Below the pieces are notes generated by a model. That model ran no database searches, was not told the origin of the DNA, and saw only the letters and a program-made list of their open reading frames with translations. From positions 124,001 to 188,000 of the forward strand of contig NZ_LVYD01000042.1 of the NCBI RefSeq assembly GCF_002077945.1: DNA of 64,000 bases, written 5' to 3'. This DNA is from Niastella vici. GTDB taxonomy: Bacteria > Bacteroidota > Bacteroidia > Chitinophagales > Chitinophagaceae. Below are positions 43,008 through 51,825 of the stretch, piece after piece. How positions within the stretch are numbered: the first letter of the stretch is position 1; each line of letters starts with the position of its first letter. Made by a program: the position numbers and the translations under genes.

Positions 43008-44030
43008 CTATTGAGCGATTTCATTCCAGTGTACATTTTTTCCGTTCACTTGTTGTTTGGCTTGTTCGCGGTTTCCTTCGTTCAAAAAAGCAGCGGTGTT
43101 ACTCCCCATCGGGCTGTGCAGGTCGCTGCTTTGTAACAGGAAACTTTCACTGGCATGTACAAACTCTTTTGGCGTGGAGTACTCAAGCAGGTATATACCT
43201 GCCAGATCGGTTTTTCGCATATTGGAGGATCTTAAAAACGAGGTGATGCAGTGTATGTCATCGAACTTATACACTTTCCCTTTTCTGGTGATAACCTCAC
43301 CGCCAAACCGCTGATCGAGGATGGTCATTTTGCAAAAGTCACAGGCATCCTTTCCGAACTCAATGGGTTGCGGACCGGTACTGCAACTGCTGCAACAGAT
43401 CAGCATGAATACAGCGGCAGTGCTTAAAGCCGTCCTTATATTGGTAAACGACTTCTTATTCTTTCTGCGCAATTCCAGCCAGGCGGCCAGAACCATTAAC
43501 ACACCGGCGCCAACAAATATCCAGCCACCGGCATCGGGTACGCTCCAGGCGCCAAAGTTCAGCAACTGTTTATACCCGATCAATGGTGGTTGATACGACA
43601 TGCCCGGTACCTGAATGGGCGCAGCAGGATTAAGATTATGTCCATAGTTATATTCCCAACGATAGAAATCGACCATGGCAACAATAGCGAACAACAGGTA
43701 ACTTCCTATACAAGTATAAAAGACCCATCGGCGGTTAACAATGGCTGCCAGTAAGCCAAACACTACAAAACCGCCGATGATATAAGGCAACACGGTAAAT
43801 TCAATAAAGTCATTTGCGTGTAGCGTGCGCATGCCTATATAGTGGTTCAACCCATTCACGACCTCTACATCTCCGCCCAGCTTGCCGGCAAATATTTGCA
43901 ATGCCAGTCCTTCAGGATATTGGGGGGCGCTTAACTCAATACGCCAGATGGGCAGGAATAAAACTCCTATCAGTGACAGCGCACAAATTGCTATTATTAT
44001 TCTTGACGTAGTTGTTAACCTGTTGTTCAT
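43008..44030 (-). CDS. nosL: Membrane protein fused to copper chaperone NosL
   Basis: Two-part protein of 340 residues. Residues 1-~190 have about four transmembrane helices (IIIAICALSLIGVLFLPIW; LPYIIGGFVVFGLLAAIVN; VFYTCIGSYLLFAIVAMVDF; GGWIFVGAGVLMVLAAWLEL). Residues ~210-340 are a NosL domain beginning with an internal lipoprotein-like signal (AAVFMLICCSSCSTG) followed by the copper-binding CDFCKMTILDQRFGGEVITR. NosL delivers copper to NosZ. In related bacteria I know these two parts as separate neighbouring genes, so a fusion is notable. The internal start of a NosL lipoprotein cannot be excluded. It lies 41 bp after nosZ in the same operon. Confidence 0.88.
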   Translation of the reverse strand: MNNRLTTTSRIIIAICALSLIGVLFLPIWRIELSAPQYPEGLALQIFAGKLGGDVEVVNGLNHYIGMRTLHANDFIEFTVLPYIIGGFVVFGLLAAIVNRRWVFYTCIGSYLLFAIVAMVDFYRWEYNYGHNLNPAAPIQVPGMSYQPPLIGYKQLLNFGAWSVPDAGGWIFVGAGVLMVLAAWLELRRKNKKSFTNIRTALSTAAVFMLICCSSCSTGPQPIEFGKDACDFCKMTILDQRFGGEVITRKGKVYKFDDIHCITSFLRSSNMRKTDLAGIYLLEYSTPKEFVHASESFLLQSSDLHSPMGSNTAAFLNEGNREQAKQQVNGKNVHWNEIAQ

Positions 44031-44071
44031 AATAAAAACTTTTATCGGTTACAAAAGCTGACAGAACGCTT

Positions 44072-46051
44072 TTATTTGGCAGCTTCTGCCTCATTTGTCT
44101 TACCCAAACTAAAACTGATGGGTACATTATTGCCGGGGCCCGACACGCGGATGTAACCACTCATTTCCTGGTGCAGGGCACTGCAGAAGTCGGTACAATA
44201 GAAGGGATAAACGCCTGCTTTTTCGGGAATCCATTTCAGGGTTTGTGTTTCACCGGGCATTATCAGTAACTCGGCATTGTTGGCGCCTTTTACTGCAAAG
44301 CCGTGTGGAATATCCCAATCCTGTTCAAGGTTGGTGATATGGAAGTATACTTCATCGCCTACTTTCACGCCTTCAATATTATCTGGTGCAAAGTGGCTGC
44401 GGATAGAAGTTGCGTATACATGCACTTTGTTTCCTTCGCGTACTACTTTTGATTCTTTCTCCCCTTTGGTTACATAGGCATTGGCGTTGTCGTCGATGCG
44501 GTAGAATTTGGTAGAATTCTTTGAGATGAGATCGGCTGAAACTGCTTGTGCATAGTGCGGTTCACCAATGGTGGGGAAGTCGAGGATCAGCTGCATTTTA
44601 TCACCGGTGATGTCGAAGATCTGTGCGGCTTGTGCCAGTTCGGGCCCGGTAGGCAAATAGCGGTCCTTGGTGATCTTGTTATAGGCAATTACATATTTGG
44701 CATTCGGTTTACGGCTGTCGCCACCTGGTATACACAGGTGACCAATGGAATAATAAGTAGGCACACGGTCAAGCACTTTCAGGTCTTTGATATTCCATTT
44801 TACGATCTCTGACGACACAAAGAAAGAGGTATAGGCATTTCCTTTTCCGTCAAACTCGGTGTGCAGGGGGCCTAAGCCTGGTTTCTGCACTTCACCATAC
44901 AAGGCTGCTTCATATTTGATAACAGGGATGCCTTCAAACTCGCCATCGAAAGCTTTGTCGGCAATGGCCTTTTGAATTTTGGTGTAAGAGAACACGGGTA
45001 TCAGTGCGGCCAGTTTACCACTGCCTACAATGTATTCACCACTGGGGTCAACGTCGCAACCGTGTGGTGATTTGGGGCAGGGAATAAAATAACAGATGTC
45101 TTTCAATACGGCGGGATCGAGCACTGTAACTTCATTCAGGGTCTCAGAAGTGGCGGTATGTGATTTTTCATCGTAACGGCAGTGTGAATACTTTGATGCT
45201 TTCTTTACGCCTTTGCCTGCTTTCAGGTATTCTTCTGCTTTTTTCCAGTTAACTGCAAGAATGAAATCCTTGTCGCGCTGCGAAGCGTTTACTTCCAACA
45301 GGGTGTTGGCCTGTTCTGAATTATAGCAGCTGAAGAAGAACCAGCCATGGCTTGGGCCTTTACCGGCGTGGCTCAGGTCGAAGTTAACGCCTGGTGTTTG
45401 CAGCTGGAAGGCGATATTCATGTTACCGGTAGTTTTGTCAACACTGATAAAGCTCAGCGAGCCCTTGAAGTTCTGTTTGTAGGAACTGATGGGCACATCC
45501 TGGTTATCGCCGATGGGCACACTAAACCGGGTACCAGCTACCACGTATTCGGTGTTTTCGGTAATAAAGGGAGAAGAGTGGTTACCGGCGCTGTTGGGCA
45601 ATTCAATGATCTCGGCGGTACGGAACGTTTTGAGATCAACGCGGGCAACACGGGGAGTGTTGTTGGCATTGGCAAATACCCAGCGGCCATCTATTTCCCC
45701 ATTGGTTTGCGACAGCTCGGTATGGTGCAGGTCGTCCCAGGGTACAAAACCATGCGAAGTGTTCAGCATAGCTTTGGTGTTCTCGCTATAACCATATCCT
45801 TTTTCAGGGTCTACTGAAAAAACGGGTATCACGCGCAGCAACCGGCCCGAGGGCAAGCCATATACAGACATTTGTCCGCTAAAGCCGCCGGAAACGAAAT
45901 TGTAGAACTCATCGTACTTACCGGGGGCTACATACGCTTTGATAGCAGCATCGCCACTTACGGCGGTAGCCGCGTTGTTGGGTTTACAGGCGGTTAGCCA
46001 GGAGGCAGCCGCAACTGATATTATGAGGAACGTTTGATTGAAGGGTTTCAT
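44072..46051 (-). CDS. nosZ: Nitrous oxide reductase, clade II (Sec-dependent)
   Basis: Periplasmic copper enzyme of 659 residues that reduces N2O to N2. It has a lipoprotein signal with lipobox LTAC (C22) instead of a twin-arginine signal, the mark of clade II (atypical) NosZ. The beta-propeller carries the CuZ histidine motifs DDLHH (H109, H110), SHGWFFF, SPHGCDV, PLHTEFD, GHLCIPGG and GEPHYAQ. The cupredoxin domain at the C-terminus holds the CuA site C619-x3-C623-x3-H627-x2-M630 (CTDFCSALHQEM) with an upstream IPHGFAV histidine. All expected ligands appear present, so it should be active. It is preceded by a cytochrome c gene in the same operon. Confidence 0.97.
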   Translation of the reverse strand: MKPFNQTFLIISVAAASWLTACKPNNAATAVSGDAAIKAYVAPGKYDEFYNFVSGGFSGQMSVYGLPSGRLLRVIPVFSVDPEKGYGYSENTKAMLNTSHGFVPWDDLHHTELSQTNGEIDGRWVFANANNTPRVARVDLKTFRTAEIIELPNSAGNHSSPFITENTEYVVAGTRFSVPIGDNQDVPISSYKQNFKGSLSFISVDKTTGNMNIAFQLQTPGVNFDLSHAGKGPSHGWFFFSCYNSEQANTLLEVNASQRDKDFILAVNWKKAEEYLKAGKGVKKASKYSHCRYDEKSHTATSETLNEVTVLDPAVLKDICYFIPCPKSPHGCDVDPSGEYIVGSGKLAALIPVFSYTKIQKAIADKAFDGEFEGIPVIKYEAALYGEVQKPGLGPLHTEFDGKGNAYTSFFVSSEIVKWNIKDLKVLDRVPTYYSIGHLCIPGGDSRKPNAKYVIAYNKITKDRYLPTGPELAQAAQIFDITGDKMQLILDFPTIGEPHYAQAVSADLISKNSTKFYRIDDNANAYVTKGEKESKVVREGNKVHVYATSIRSHFAPDNIEGVKVGDEVYFHITNLEQDWDIPHGFAVKGANNAELLIMPGETQTLKWIPEKAGVYPFYCTDFCSALHQEMSGYIRVSGPGNNVPISFSLGKTNEAEAAK

Positions 46052-46089
46052 AAATCTATTTTATTAGAAGATTATTTTAAAAAATTTTG

Positions 46090-46186
46090 GATTTTGAGAT
46101 CTCGGGATTTTGAGATTTAGAAATAGTACAGCCTGCCTGAAATAAATGAAATCCCAAAATCTCTAAATCGCTCAATCAGAAATCCT
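46090..46186. repeat. Word-type inverted repeat (GATTTTGAGATTT words) inside the nos operon
   Basis: GATTTTGAGATCTCGGGATT with TTGAGATTTAG (46090-46120) faces 46149-46186, whose complement carries GATTTAGAGATTTTGGGATT. It fills the gap between the cytochrome c stop and nosZ. The arm matches the complement of 21743-21782 at about 33 of 36 positions. Confidence 0.8.
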
Positions 46187-46655
46187 ATTTCACCCCGTCG
46201 TTCTTCCGCATGAACTCATAGGCATTCCGGGCTTCTTCATCGGTAAGATTTTGATTGGGCATGCGCACCAGGCATATTTCCAACATGGCCTGCGCTTTGG
46301 AATCTTTCTGCAACATTTCATCGGTGTTGGTAACGAAATTCAGGATCCACTCGGGTTTGTGGCGTTTGGTTACATCCTTCCAACCCGGGCCAACCAGCTT
46401 TTCTTCAGTCAGCTTGTGGCAGGAGGAACATTTTACATCATACACTTTTTGTCCGGCAGTGGCCAGGGCATTGTCGAGCGTGGGGCTAACAGTAACGTTG
46501 GTAAATTTGCCTGTACCTCTTTCGGGGTCATAAGACGGATTACCATTTTCTGTTGTTGTGGCAGTTTGATCTGCAGTCGCTTCTTTTTTAGGTGCATTAC
46601 CCGAGCAGGCGTATAAACCAACGGCGATGCTCAGTATCAGTATCATTTTATTCAT
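46185..46655 (-). CDS. Class I cytochrome c lipoprotein
   Basis: Small haem lipoprotein of 156 residues. The signal MNKMILILSIAVGLYAC ends in lipobox LYAC (C17). A Thr/Ala-rich linker follows, then one haem-c site C76-S-S-C79-H80 (CSSCHKLTEEKLVGPGW) with the likely axial methionine in RMPNQNLTDEEA. As the first gene of the nos operon it is the obvious candidate to pass electrons from the quinone/cytochrome bc chain to the CuA site of NosZ. Such cytochromes accompany nosZ in clade II clusters. The operon promoter and a Crp-type palindrome lie immediately upstream. Confidence 0.92.
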   Translation of the reverse strand: MNKMILILSIAVGLYACSGNAPKKEATADQTATTTENGNPSYDPERGTGKFTNVTVSPTLDNALATAGQKVYDVKCSSCHKLTEEKLVGPGWKDVTKRHKPEWILNFVTNTDEMLQKDSKAQAMLEICLVRMPNQNLTDEEARNAYEFMRKNDGVK

Positions 46656-46677
46656 ATACGTTGTTTGTATTACCCCA

Positions 46678-46725
46678 CAAGATTACGCCGCCCTACAGGG
46701 GGTATTTATGATTGAAGTCATAAAT
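46678..46725 (-). promoter_or_regulatory. nos operon promoter with Crp/Fnr-type palindrome
   Basis: ATTTATGA-N6-TCATAAAT at 46704-46725 is a perfect 8+8 palindrome with Crp-like N6 spacing. On the minus strand, TAATCTTG (46685-46678) differs by one base from TAnnTTTG. A start point 5-6 nt after it would be near 46672, putting the palindrome centre at about -42, the position used for activation by Crp/Fnr proteins bound next to polymerase. The palindrome is seen; promoter and activation are inferred. Confidence 0.6.
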
Positions 46726-46963
46726 GGGGATGAAGAGAACCTCATTTAACCGTTAACTGTTTGCGAACTGACATTCATCATGTACTTTTTGGGCGGTGCA
46801 TAATCACAAAAACAAGTGTGGTGGCGGCTTTCAGGGTACGCAGGCTGTCTGCCGCCGGGGCAGGCTGCTGGTACCGGCTGATATAAATCATACCCATTGC
46901 TGCATAAGATCATGTGTAAGCGGGAACACCGGGTCTAGTTTTGATGCTGTTAATAACCCACTT

Positions 46964-47563
46964 ATGATGATCGATATTGACCTCCTGCTCACCTGGGGCG
47001 CTACTTATAAAAAAGTGCAACGCGATGAGATCATATTTCATGAAGGCGGCATTGCCAGTTTTTATTACCAGGTGGTAAGTGGTTCTGTGCGATGGGTAAG
47101 TATTAATGAAGAAGGCCGCGAATTCATTCAGCTGATGTTAGAAAAAGGCGAAAGCTTTGGTGAGCTGCCTTTGTTCGATGATGGGCCATATGCCGCCACG
47201 GCCATTGCGCAGGAAGACACAGTAATAATAAGGTTACATAAAAGCAATTTCCTGCAATTGGTCAAAGACAACCCCGATATTCATTTTGCTTTTACAAAAC
47301 TGCTGGCCGAACGCATGCGGTTCAAATTCCTCACCATTCGCGAGCTGGCTTATTACAATCCCGAACACCGCATCAGCACGCTGCTGAATTATTTTAAAAA
47401 GAACAGCAAGCATACCTGTCCCAACTGCAAGCAGGTAAAGCTTACCCGCCAGCAAATAGCAGATATGACGGGGCTGCGGGTTGAAACAGTGATCAGGGCC
47501 ATGCGGCATTTGCACGATAAAGGAGAATTGGTTATTGATAAGGGGAAAGTGTATGCTTCCTGA
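46964..47563 (+). CDS. Crp/Fnr family transcriptional regulator
   Basis: Regulator of about 199 residues from ATG 46964 (MMIDIDLLLTWGATYKKVQR); the frame from 46796 adds a non-homologous leader. Residues 10-120 are a cyclic-nucleotide-binding fold (GDELFHEGG-like DEIIFHEGGIASFYYQVVSG; GESFGELPLFDDGPYAATAI). The C-terminal winged helix has LTRQQIADMTGLRVETVIRA as recognition helix. No N-terminal Cys cluster is present, so it is not a classic [4Fe-4S] FNR; two cysteines occur as CPNCK between the domains. Divergent from the nos operon, it is the likely N2O/NO or redox switch for it. Confidence 0.88.
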   Translation: MMIDIDLLLTWGATYKKVQRDEIIFHEGGIASFYYQVVSGSVRWVSINEEGREFIQLMLEKGESFGELPLFDDGPYAATAIAQEDTVIIRLHKSNFLQLVKDNPDIHFAFTKLLAERMRFKFLTIRELAYYNPEHRISTLLNYFKKNSKHTCPNCKQVKLTRQQIADMTGLRVETVIRAMRHLHDKGELVIDKGKVYAS

Positions 47564-47698
47564 TCCTTATCTACAGGTACAACATTGATCCACATTTTAC
47601 AGAGGTATAATAATTGCAACCTTGAGAACGGCAAGCACACTGTTAAAAGGAATTAAACCCTGCCCCATTAATTTACTTAATACCTAAATTACTTATCT

Positions 47699-48259
47699 AT
47701 GGCTATTCAAACCAATGCAGGCTCAAAGTCAGCATCCCGTGCGTCGGTTATGCCCGATTCAAAATTGCATCAATTCTTTATGCAACAAATACAGGATGTA
47801 TACTGGGCAGAAAAGAAACTGGTGAAAACATTGCCGAAGCTGGCAGAAGCAGCTACATCCGCCCGCCTGAGACAGGCGTTTAACGACCATCTTGAACAAA
47901 CCATTAACCATGTTACCCGGCTTGAACATGTATTTAACCTGATGGGCGAAGAACCCAGGGCATTGAAATGCCCGGCTATGGCGGGCATTATTGATGAAGG
48001 TGCAGATATTATCGATGAAACAGATAACGGCAGCGCCCAGCGTGATGTGGGTTTGATTTTTGCAGCACAAAAAGCTGAACACTATGAAATAGCTACTTAC
48101 GGTGGGTTGGTAACGTTAGCCCGCACTATGGGGCACGATGATGCGGCTGAGCTGCTCGATCAAACCCTGGCAGAAGAAAAGGTTACAGACAGCTTGCTGA
48201 CCAAGATCGCTGAAGAAGAGGCCAATGTGAAAGCAAGTAATGAAAAATTCGAAAGTTGA
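47699..48259 (+). CDS. Ferritin-like DUF892 (YciE/YciF) protein
   Basis: Protein of 186 residues with a four-helix ferritin-like fold. Motifs: KLHQFFMQQIQDVYWAEKKL, LRQAFNDHLEQTINHVTRLE, DVGLIFAAQKAEHYEIATYG and LDQTLAEEKVTDSLLTKIAE. The E, ExxH and HxE-like residues in the second and third helices match a di-metal site. Relatives (YciE/YciF) are stress-induced and of uncertain function; metal or oxidative-stress handling is likely. It is a single gene with two hairpins after it. Confidence 0.9.
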   Translation: MAIQTNAGSKSASRASVMPDSKLHQFFMQQIQDVYWAEKKLVKTLPKLAEAATSARLRQAFNDHLEQTINHVTRLEHVFNLMGEEPRALKCPAMAGIIDEGADIIDETDNGSAQRDVGLIFAAQKAEHYEIATYGGLVTLARTMGHDDAAELLDQTLAEEKVTDSLLTKIAEEEANVKASNEKFES

Positions 48260-48291
48260 TCCCAACCAATCAGTAGTAGTCGGCGATAAAC

Positions 48292-48364
48292 AATAAAGAC
48301 GTTTCAGGACTGTCTTTATTACAACAGAAGCCACCCTGTTTCAGCCGGGGTGGTTTCTCTTTTA
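48292..48364 (+). terminator. Two hairpins after the DUF892 gene
   Basis: The first stem is AATAAAGAC/GTCTTTATT (48292-48320), a perfect 9 bp. The second is CCACCC/GGGTGG (48331-48353) with a T-rich tail TTTCTCTTTT. The following gap also holds TCCCGATAGTTATCGGGA at 48380-48397, but no gene before 48614. Confidence 0.75.
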
Positions 48365-48613
48365 CGTTTCAACACTTCGTCCCGATAGTTATCGGGATCC
48401 CTGCAAGCCCGCTCCACGCTTTTAGCCCACCCCTTCAACTTTCACCGGCGTGCGTACACGCCCTCAGGGCCTAAGCCCCATACGTTAACGAAATTATAAA
48501 TAATGGTTTTATGCCATACTAAGTGTCAATAAGTACCAGGCCGGAATAATATCCACAGTTGAAATGCGTTCTGGATTTACGCGTTAATATTGTATTCACT
48601 AAGAGGCAGTGTG

Positions 48614-50083
48614 ATGAAACTTTTACCATCTGATCAATTAACCAACGCACAGGTAAAGACCGGGTTGCACCTGATCTTAAAGGACGGCCTGGCTACCGAA
48701 ACCATGAATACGCTTACTGCAGGCACCTTCCTGACAGCCATAGCTTTGTATATGGGCGCTTCAAACGTTCAGATCGGTATACTGGCGGCCCTGCCCACCC
48801 TCACCAATATTTTTCAACTGGTATCTGTATGGCTGGTTCAACGGTTCAATAACCGCCGCGCCATTACTGTTACCGGCGCCATTTGCGCCCGCATACCTTT
48901 ACTGGTGATAGGCACACTGCCTTTATTGTTCAGCAACAGTGCCAGTGTGAGCGCCCTAATCTTTTTGCTTTCGTTCCAATACCTGTTTGCTTCTATTGCC
49001 GGCGGCAGCTGGAACTCCTGGATGCGCGACCTTATTCCCCAACAAATACTGGGCAGCTATTTTTCACACCGCAGCCGCCTGATGCAGATATTGAATGTAA
49101 CGCTCAGCCTGTGCATTGCCATGAGCATCGATTATATTAAGGTACATTACCCTGCACATGAGATCACCGCTTATGCAGTGATGTTTATCATCAGCGGTGT
49201 TACCGGTATGTGGGGTGTATATGCCCTGGCCCGTACCCCCGAACCCAAATCAAAACCAATCAACGATAATATTGTAAAGCTTTTCACCAAACCGCTTACT
49301 GTAAGCAATTTCAGAAAGCTGCTGGTGTTTAACTCCTGCTGGATCTTTGCCTTCAACCTGGTAACACCCTTCTTTTCGGTATACATGATGAAGACCCTGG
49401 GGTTGCCCCTGGTGTATGTTATCAGTTTGACCATCGTTAGCCAGGTGAGCAGCATTACCTCTATAAAAATGTGGGGAAGCTGTTCAGACAGGTACAGCAA
49501 TAAAACTATTATTCGCATTTGCGCACCGGTATATATTGGCTGCATCATGGCCTGGTCGGTGATCGGCGTTATGAGCTCAGCCTTTATGCTGCCCTTGCTG
49601 GTAGTTATACATATGCTAATGGGTGCTTCCAATGCCGGAATCACCCTGGCCCTGCAGAACATTGGCCTTAAGCTGGCGCCTGCCGACGAAGGCATTGTTT
49701 ACCTGGTCACCAAGAATATTGTTACCGCTGTTTTTTCAGCCACCGCTCCCCTGGTGGGTGGGTTACTGGCCGACTTCTTTACCAGCCATTTTGTAATTCA
49801 TTTGTTTGGCCGTGGCCAATGGAACCTGTTCTTTATGGCCGGCGCCGTGGTTGGTGTTTTATCCATGAAGCTGTTAAGGGCCGTACAGGAAAATGGCGAG
49901 CTCGATAAAAAATTACTCGTTGCCGAACTGCAACACCTTTTCAAAAGACGGGTACGCAACTGGCATCATCTTCCTGTGTTACGCCGTTGGTTCTACCTGC
50001 GCACTGCTGTAGCCTTTAAAAAAGGACGGTTCCTTCACCTCGATGAGCTCATTCAATTCAAGGGTTGGAAGGAGAAGCCATAA
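48614..50083 (+). CDS. MFS transporter
   Basis: Inner-membrane permease of 489 residues from ATG 48614 (MKLLPSDQLTNAQVKTGLHL), which is preceded by AAGAGG; the TTG at 48590 is rejected. About 11-12 hydrophobic helices are seen, including LTAGTFLTAIALYMGASNVQ, IGILAALPTLTNIFQLVSVW and MLPLLVVIHMLMGASNAGIT. The early loop VQRFNNRRAITVTGA resembles the MFS A-motif. Substrate unknown; the C-terminal soluble tail of ~80 residues (HLFKRRVRNWHHLPVLRRWF) is unusually long. It stands alone, convergent with clcA. Confidence 0.85.
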   Translation: MKLLPSDQLTNAQVKTGLHLILKDGLATETMNTLTAGTFLTAIALYMGASNVQIGILAALPTLTNIFQLVSVWLVQRFNNRRAITVTGAICARIPLLVIGTLPLLFSNSASVSALIFLLSFQYLFASIAGGSWNSWMRDLIPQQILGSYFSHRSRLMQILNVTLSLCIAMSIDYIKVHYPAHEITAYAVMFIISGVTGMWGVYALARTPEPKSKPINDNIVKLFTKPLTVSNFRKLLVFNSCWIFAFNLVTPFFSVYMMKTLGLPLVYVISLTIVSQVSSITSIKMWGSCSDRYSNKTIIRICAPVYIGCIMAWSVIGVMSSAFMLPLLVVIHMLMGASNAGITLALQNIGLKLAPADEGIVYLVTKNIVTAVFSATAPLVGGLLADFFTSHFVIHLFGRGQWNLFFMAGAVVGVLSMKLLRAVQENGELDKKLLVAELQHLFKRRVRNWHHLPVLRRWFYLRTAVAFKKGRFLHLDELIQFKGWKEKP

Positions 50084-50158
50084 CCGGCAGCCGCAAATCG
50101 TGAACCGGCAATGCACCTACACACCAACACCCCGGCGTGCAAGCCGGTGATCACAGCA

Positions 50159-51553
50159 TCAACCTTTCACCTCTTCAACCTTCTTCTCCTCCGGTTCAGG
50201 CGGTATCGCTTCGTGATGTATATCGTGAATGTATTGCGCTTTCAGGTGATCATAAAATGAATGGCGATCAACCAGGTACGACACCAGACTGGCCACCATA
50301 CCCGCCAACAACAAATGAAAGATAACATTGTGGCGGTCGGTCATTTCAAGCACCAGGATGGCCGAGGTGAATGGCGTACGGGTAACTCCGGTAAGAAAGC
50401 CCACCATGCCGGCCAGTATCAGCAGGTTTACATTGGTTGGTGATACATTGAACCATTCGGCCATAACGGCGCCAACAGTGGCGCCTGCGGTTAGGGCAGG
50501 TGCAAAAACCCCACCCGCTGCTCCACTGGTAAATGATAATACGGGACCAACAATACGGATGATGGGCATATACCAGGGCAAATGTTTATCGGCTGTAAAC
50601 AGGGTATGGGTCATGATCTCCTTTCCCGAACCCAATGTTCTTTCGCTCACCCAATAGGCCAATGAGGCCAGCACCAGGGCACAGGCGGTGAGGTAAATAA
50701 TTCTTTTGGGTATCGATTTCAGGGAACGCGTCCATTTCATGATCGATAATATAACCCGGCCCATGCCGCTGCCCAGCAGGCCGGTTACAAGCCCCACAGC
50801 AATAACGCCAAAGAAAATATAGCCCGATAAATTGCTTACATCGGGATAACCCAGGTATAAATAAGGGCCCAGTAAACCCTGTGCGGTTAAACCGGCAATG
50901 ATCACGGCCGTGAACAGGGCTGTTTTAAAATAACTGATATGGGTACGGGTTACTTCTTCCATGGCAAATACTACCCCACCCAGCGGTGTGTTAAAAGCCG
51001 CCGCCAGTCCGGCCGAAGCGCCCGCCATGATCATATTCCGTTTCGAGATCTTCGGCCACCACGATGGCAGCCATTGATTGATGGCCCTGAACACCGAGCC
51101 GGCGATCTGAATGGTAGGCCCTTCCCTTCCAACCACACCCCCGCCAAACACCATGATAATGCTCGATACGATCTTAACTATGATAATGCGTATGCTCAGT
51201 AAATTCTTAACCTTATCAATATATTTAGGGGTGGCCAATTCTACCGCCGCAATCACCTGTGGAATGCCGCTGCCTCTGGCGGCCGGCGCAAACTTATAAC
51301 AAAGCCACCAGGCAGTAATAAAACAAACCGGCATAACAATGAACAGCCACCATACGCCGTGGTGCAACATCCAGGCGGTACCCATTTCGGCCCAGGAAAA
51401 TAATTTGGCATAGAATACGGCTACAAGTCCTGTTATTACCGATGCCACCCAAAAAGGAATAGCCTGTAATAAATTATCCTTGAACCGTTCATTATGCAAC
51501 CGGTCGTATACGCGTTTAAGGCGTTTGTGCAGGGCAGTGAAAAGATGCTTCAT
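50159..51553 (-). CDS. clcA: Voltage-gated ClC-type chloride channel / Cl-/H+ antiporter
   Basis: Inner-membrane protein of 464 residues. The ion-selectivity motifs of the ClC family are clear: RGSGIPQV (GSGIP), GGGVVGREGPTIQIAGS (GREGP) and TSGAAGGVFAPALTAGA (GGxFxP), with the C-terminal Tyr region. A proton-glutamate position is present in the second motif (REGP), which favours a Cl-/H+ antiporter such as ClcA over a passive channel. No CBS domains are attached. The gene is monocistronic. Its role in acid or anion homeostasis is inferred from the family. Confidence 0.93.
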   Translation of the reverse strand: MKHLFTALHKRLKRVYDRLHNERFKDNLLQAIPFWVASVITGLVAVFYAKLFSWAEMGTAWMLHHGVWWLFIVMPVCFITAWWLCYKFAPAARGSGIPQVIAAVELATPKYIDKVKNLLSIRIIIVKIVSSIIMVFGGGVVGREGPTIQIAGSVFRAINQWLPSWWPKISKRNMIMAGASAGLAAAFNTPLGGVVFAMEEVTRTHISYFKTALFTAVIIAGLTAQGLLGPYLYLGYPDVSNLSGYIFFGVIAVGLVTGLLGSGMGRVILSIMKWTRSLKSIPKRIIYLTACALVLASLAYWVSERTLGSGKEIMTHTLFTADKHLPWYMPIIRIVGPVLSFTSGAAGGVFAPALTAGATVGAVMAEWFNVSPTNVNLLILAGMVGFLTGVTRTPFTSAILVLEMTDRHNVIFHLLLAGMVASLVSYLVDRHSFYDHLKAQYIHDIHHEAIPPEPEEKKVEEVKG

Positions 51554-51825
51554 ATTTGATACTGTACCTGTTATTGAAAAAATAGCTGGTCAAAATTCCG
51601 GGCCAGGCCCAATGCCTGCCCCACTTTGGCGGGCAGCCGGGAAATCGCCGGGTTTATCGTATGGCATGCATGGCAGCAGGTCGGTGTGTAAAATTATAAC
51701 AGGATCTATTCGGGCACAAATATAGACGCACGCGTAGGAAGCAGACATTAGAATCGTATGAGAAATAAAAAGCTCCATCCCGGCTGAACCGGAACGGGGT
51801 TAAATAGTTGAAGCTCAGGAAAGAC

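Noticed and set aside
46796-46963. Longer N-terminus for the Crp/Fnr protein
   Set aside because: The first ~56 codons do not match the family; a family-length protein starts at 46964. The Cys residues in the extension are therefore not taken as an FNR iron-sulfur site.
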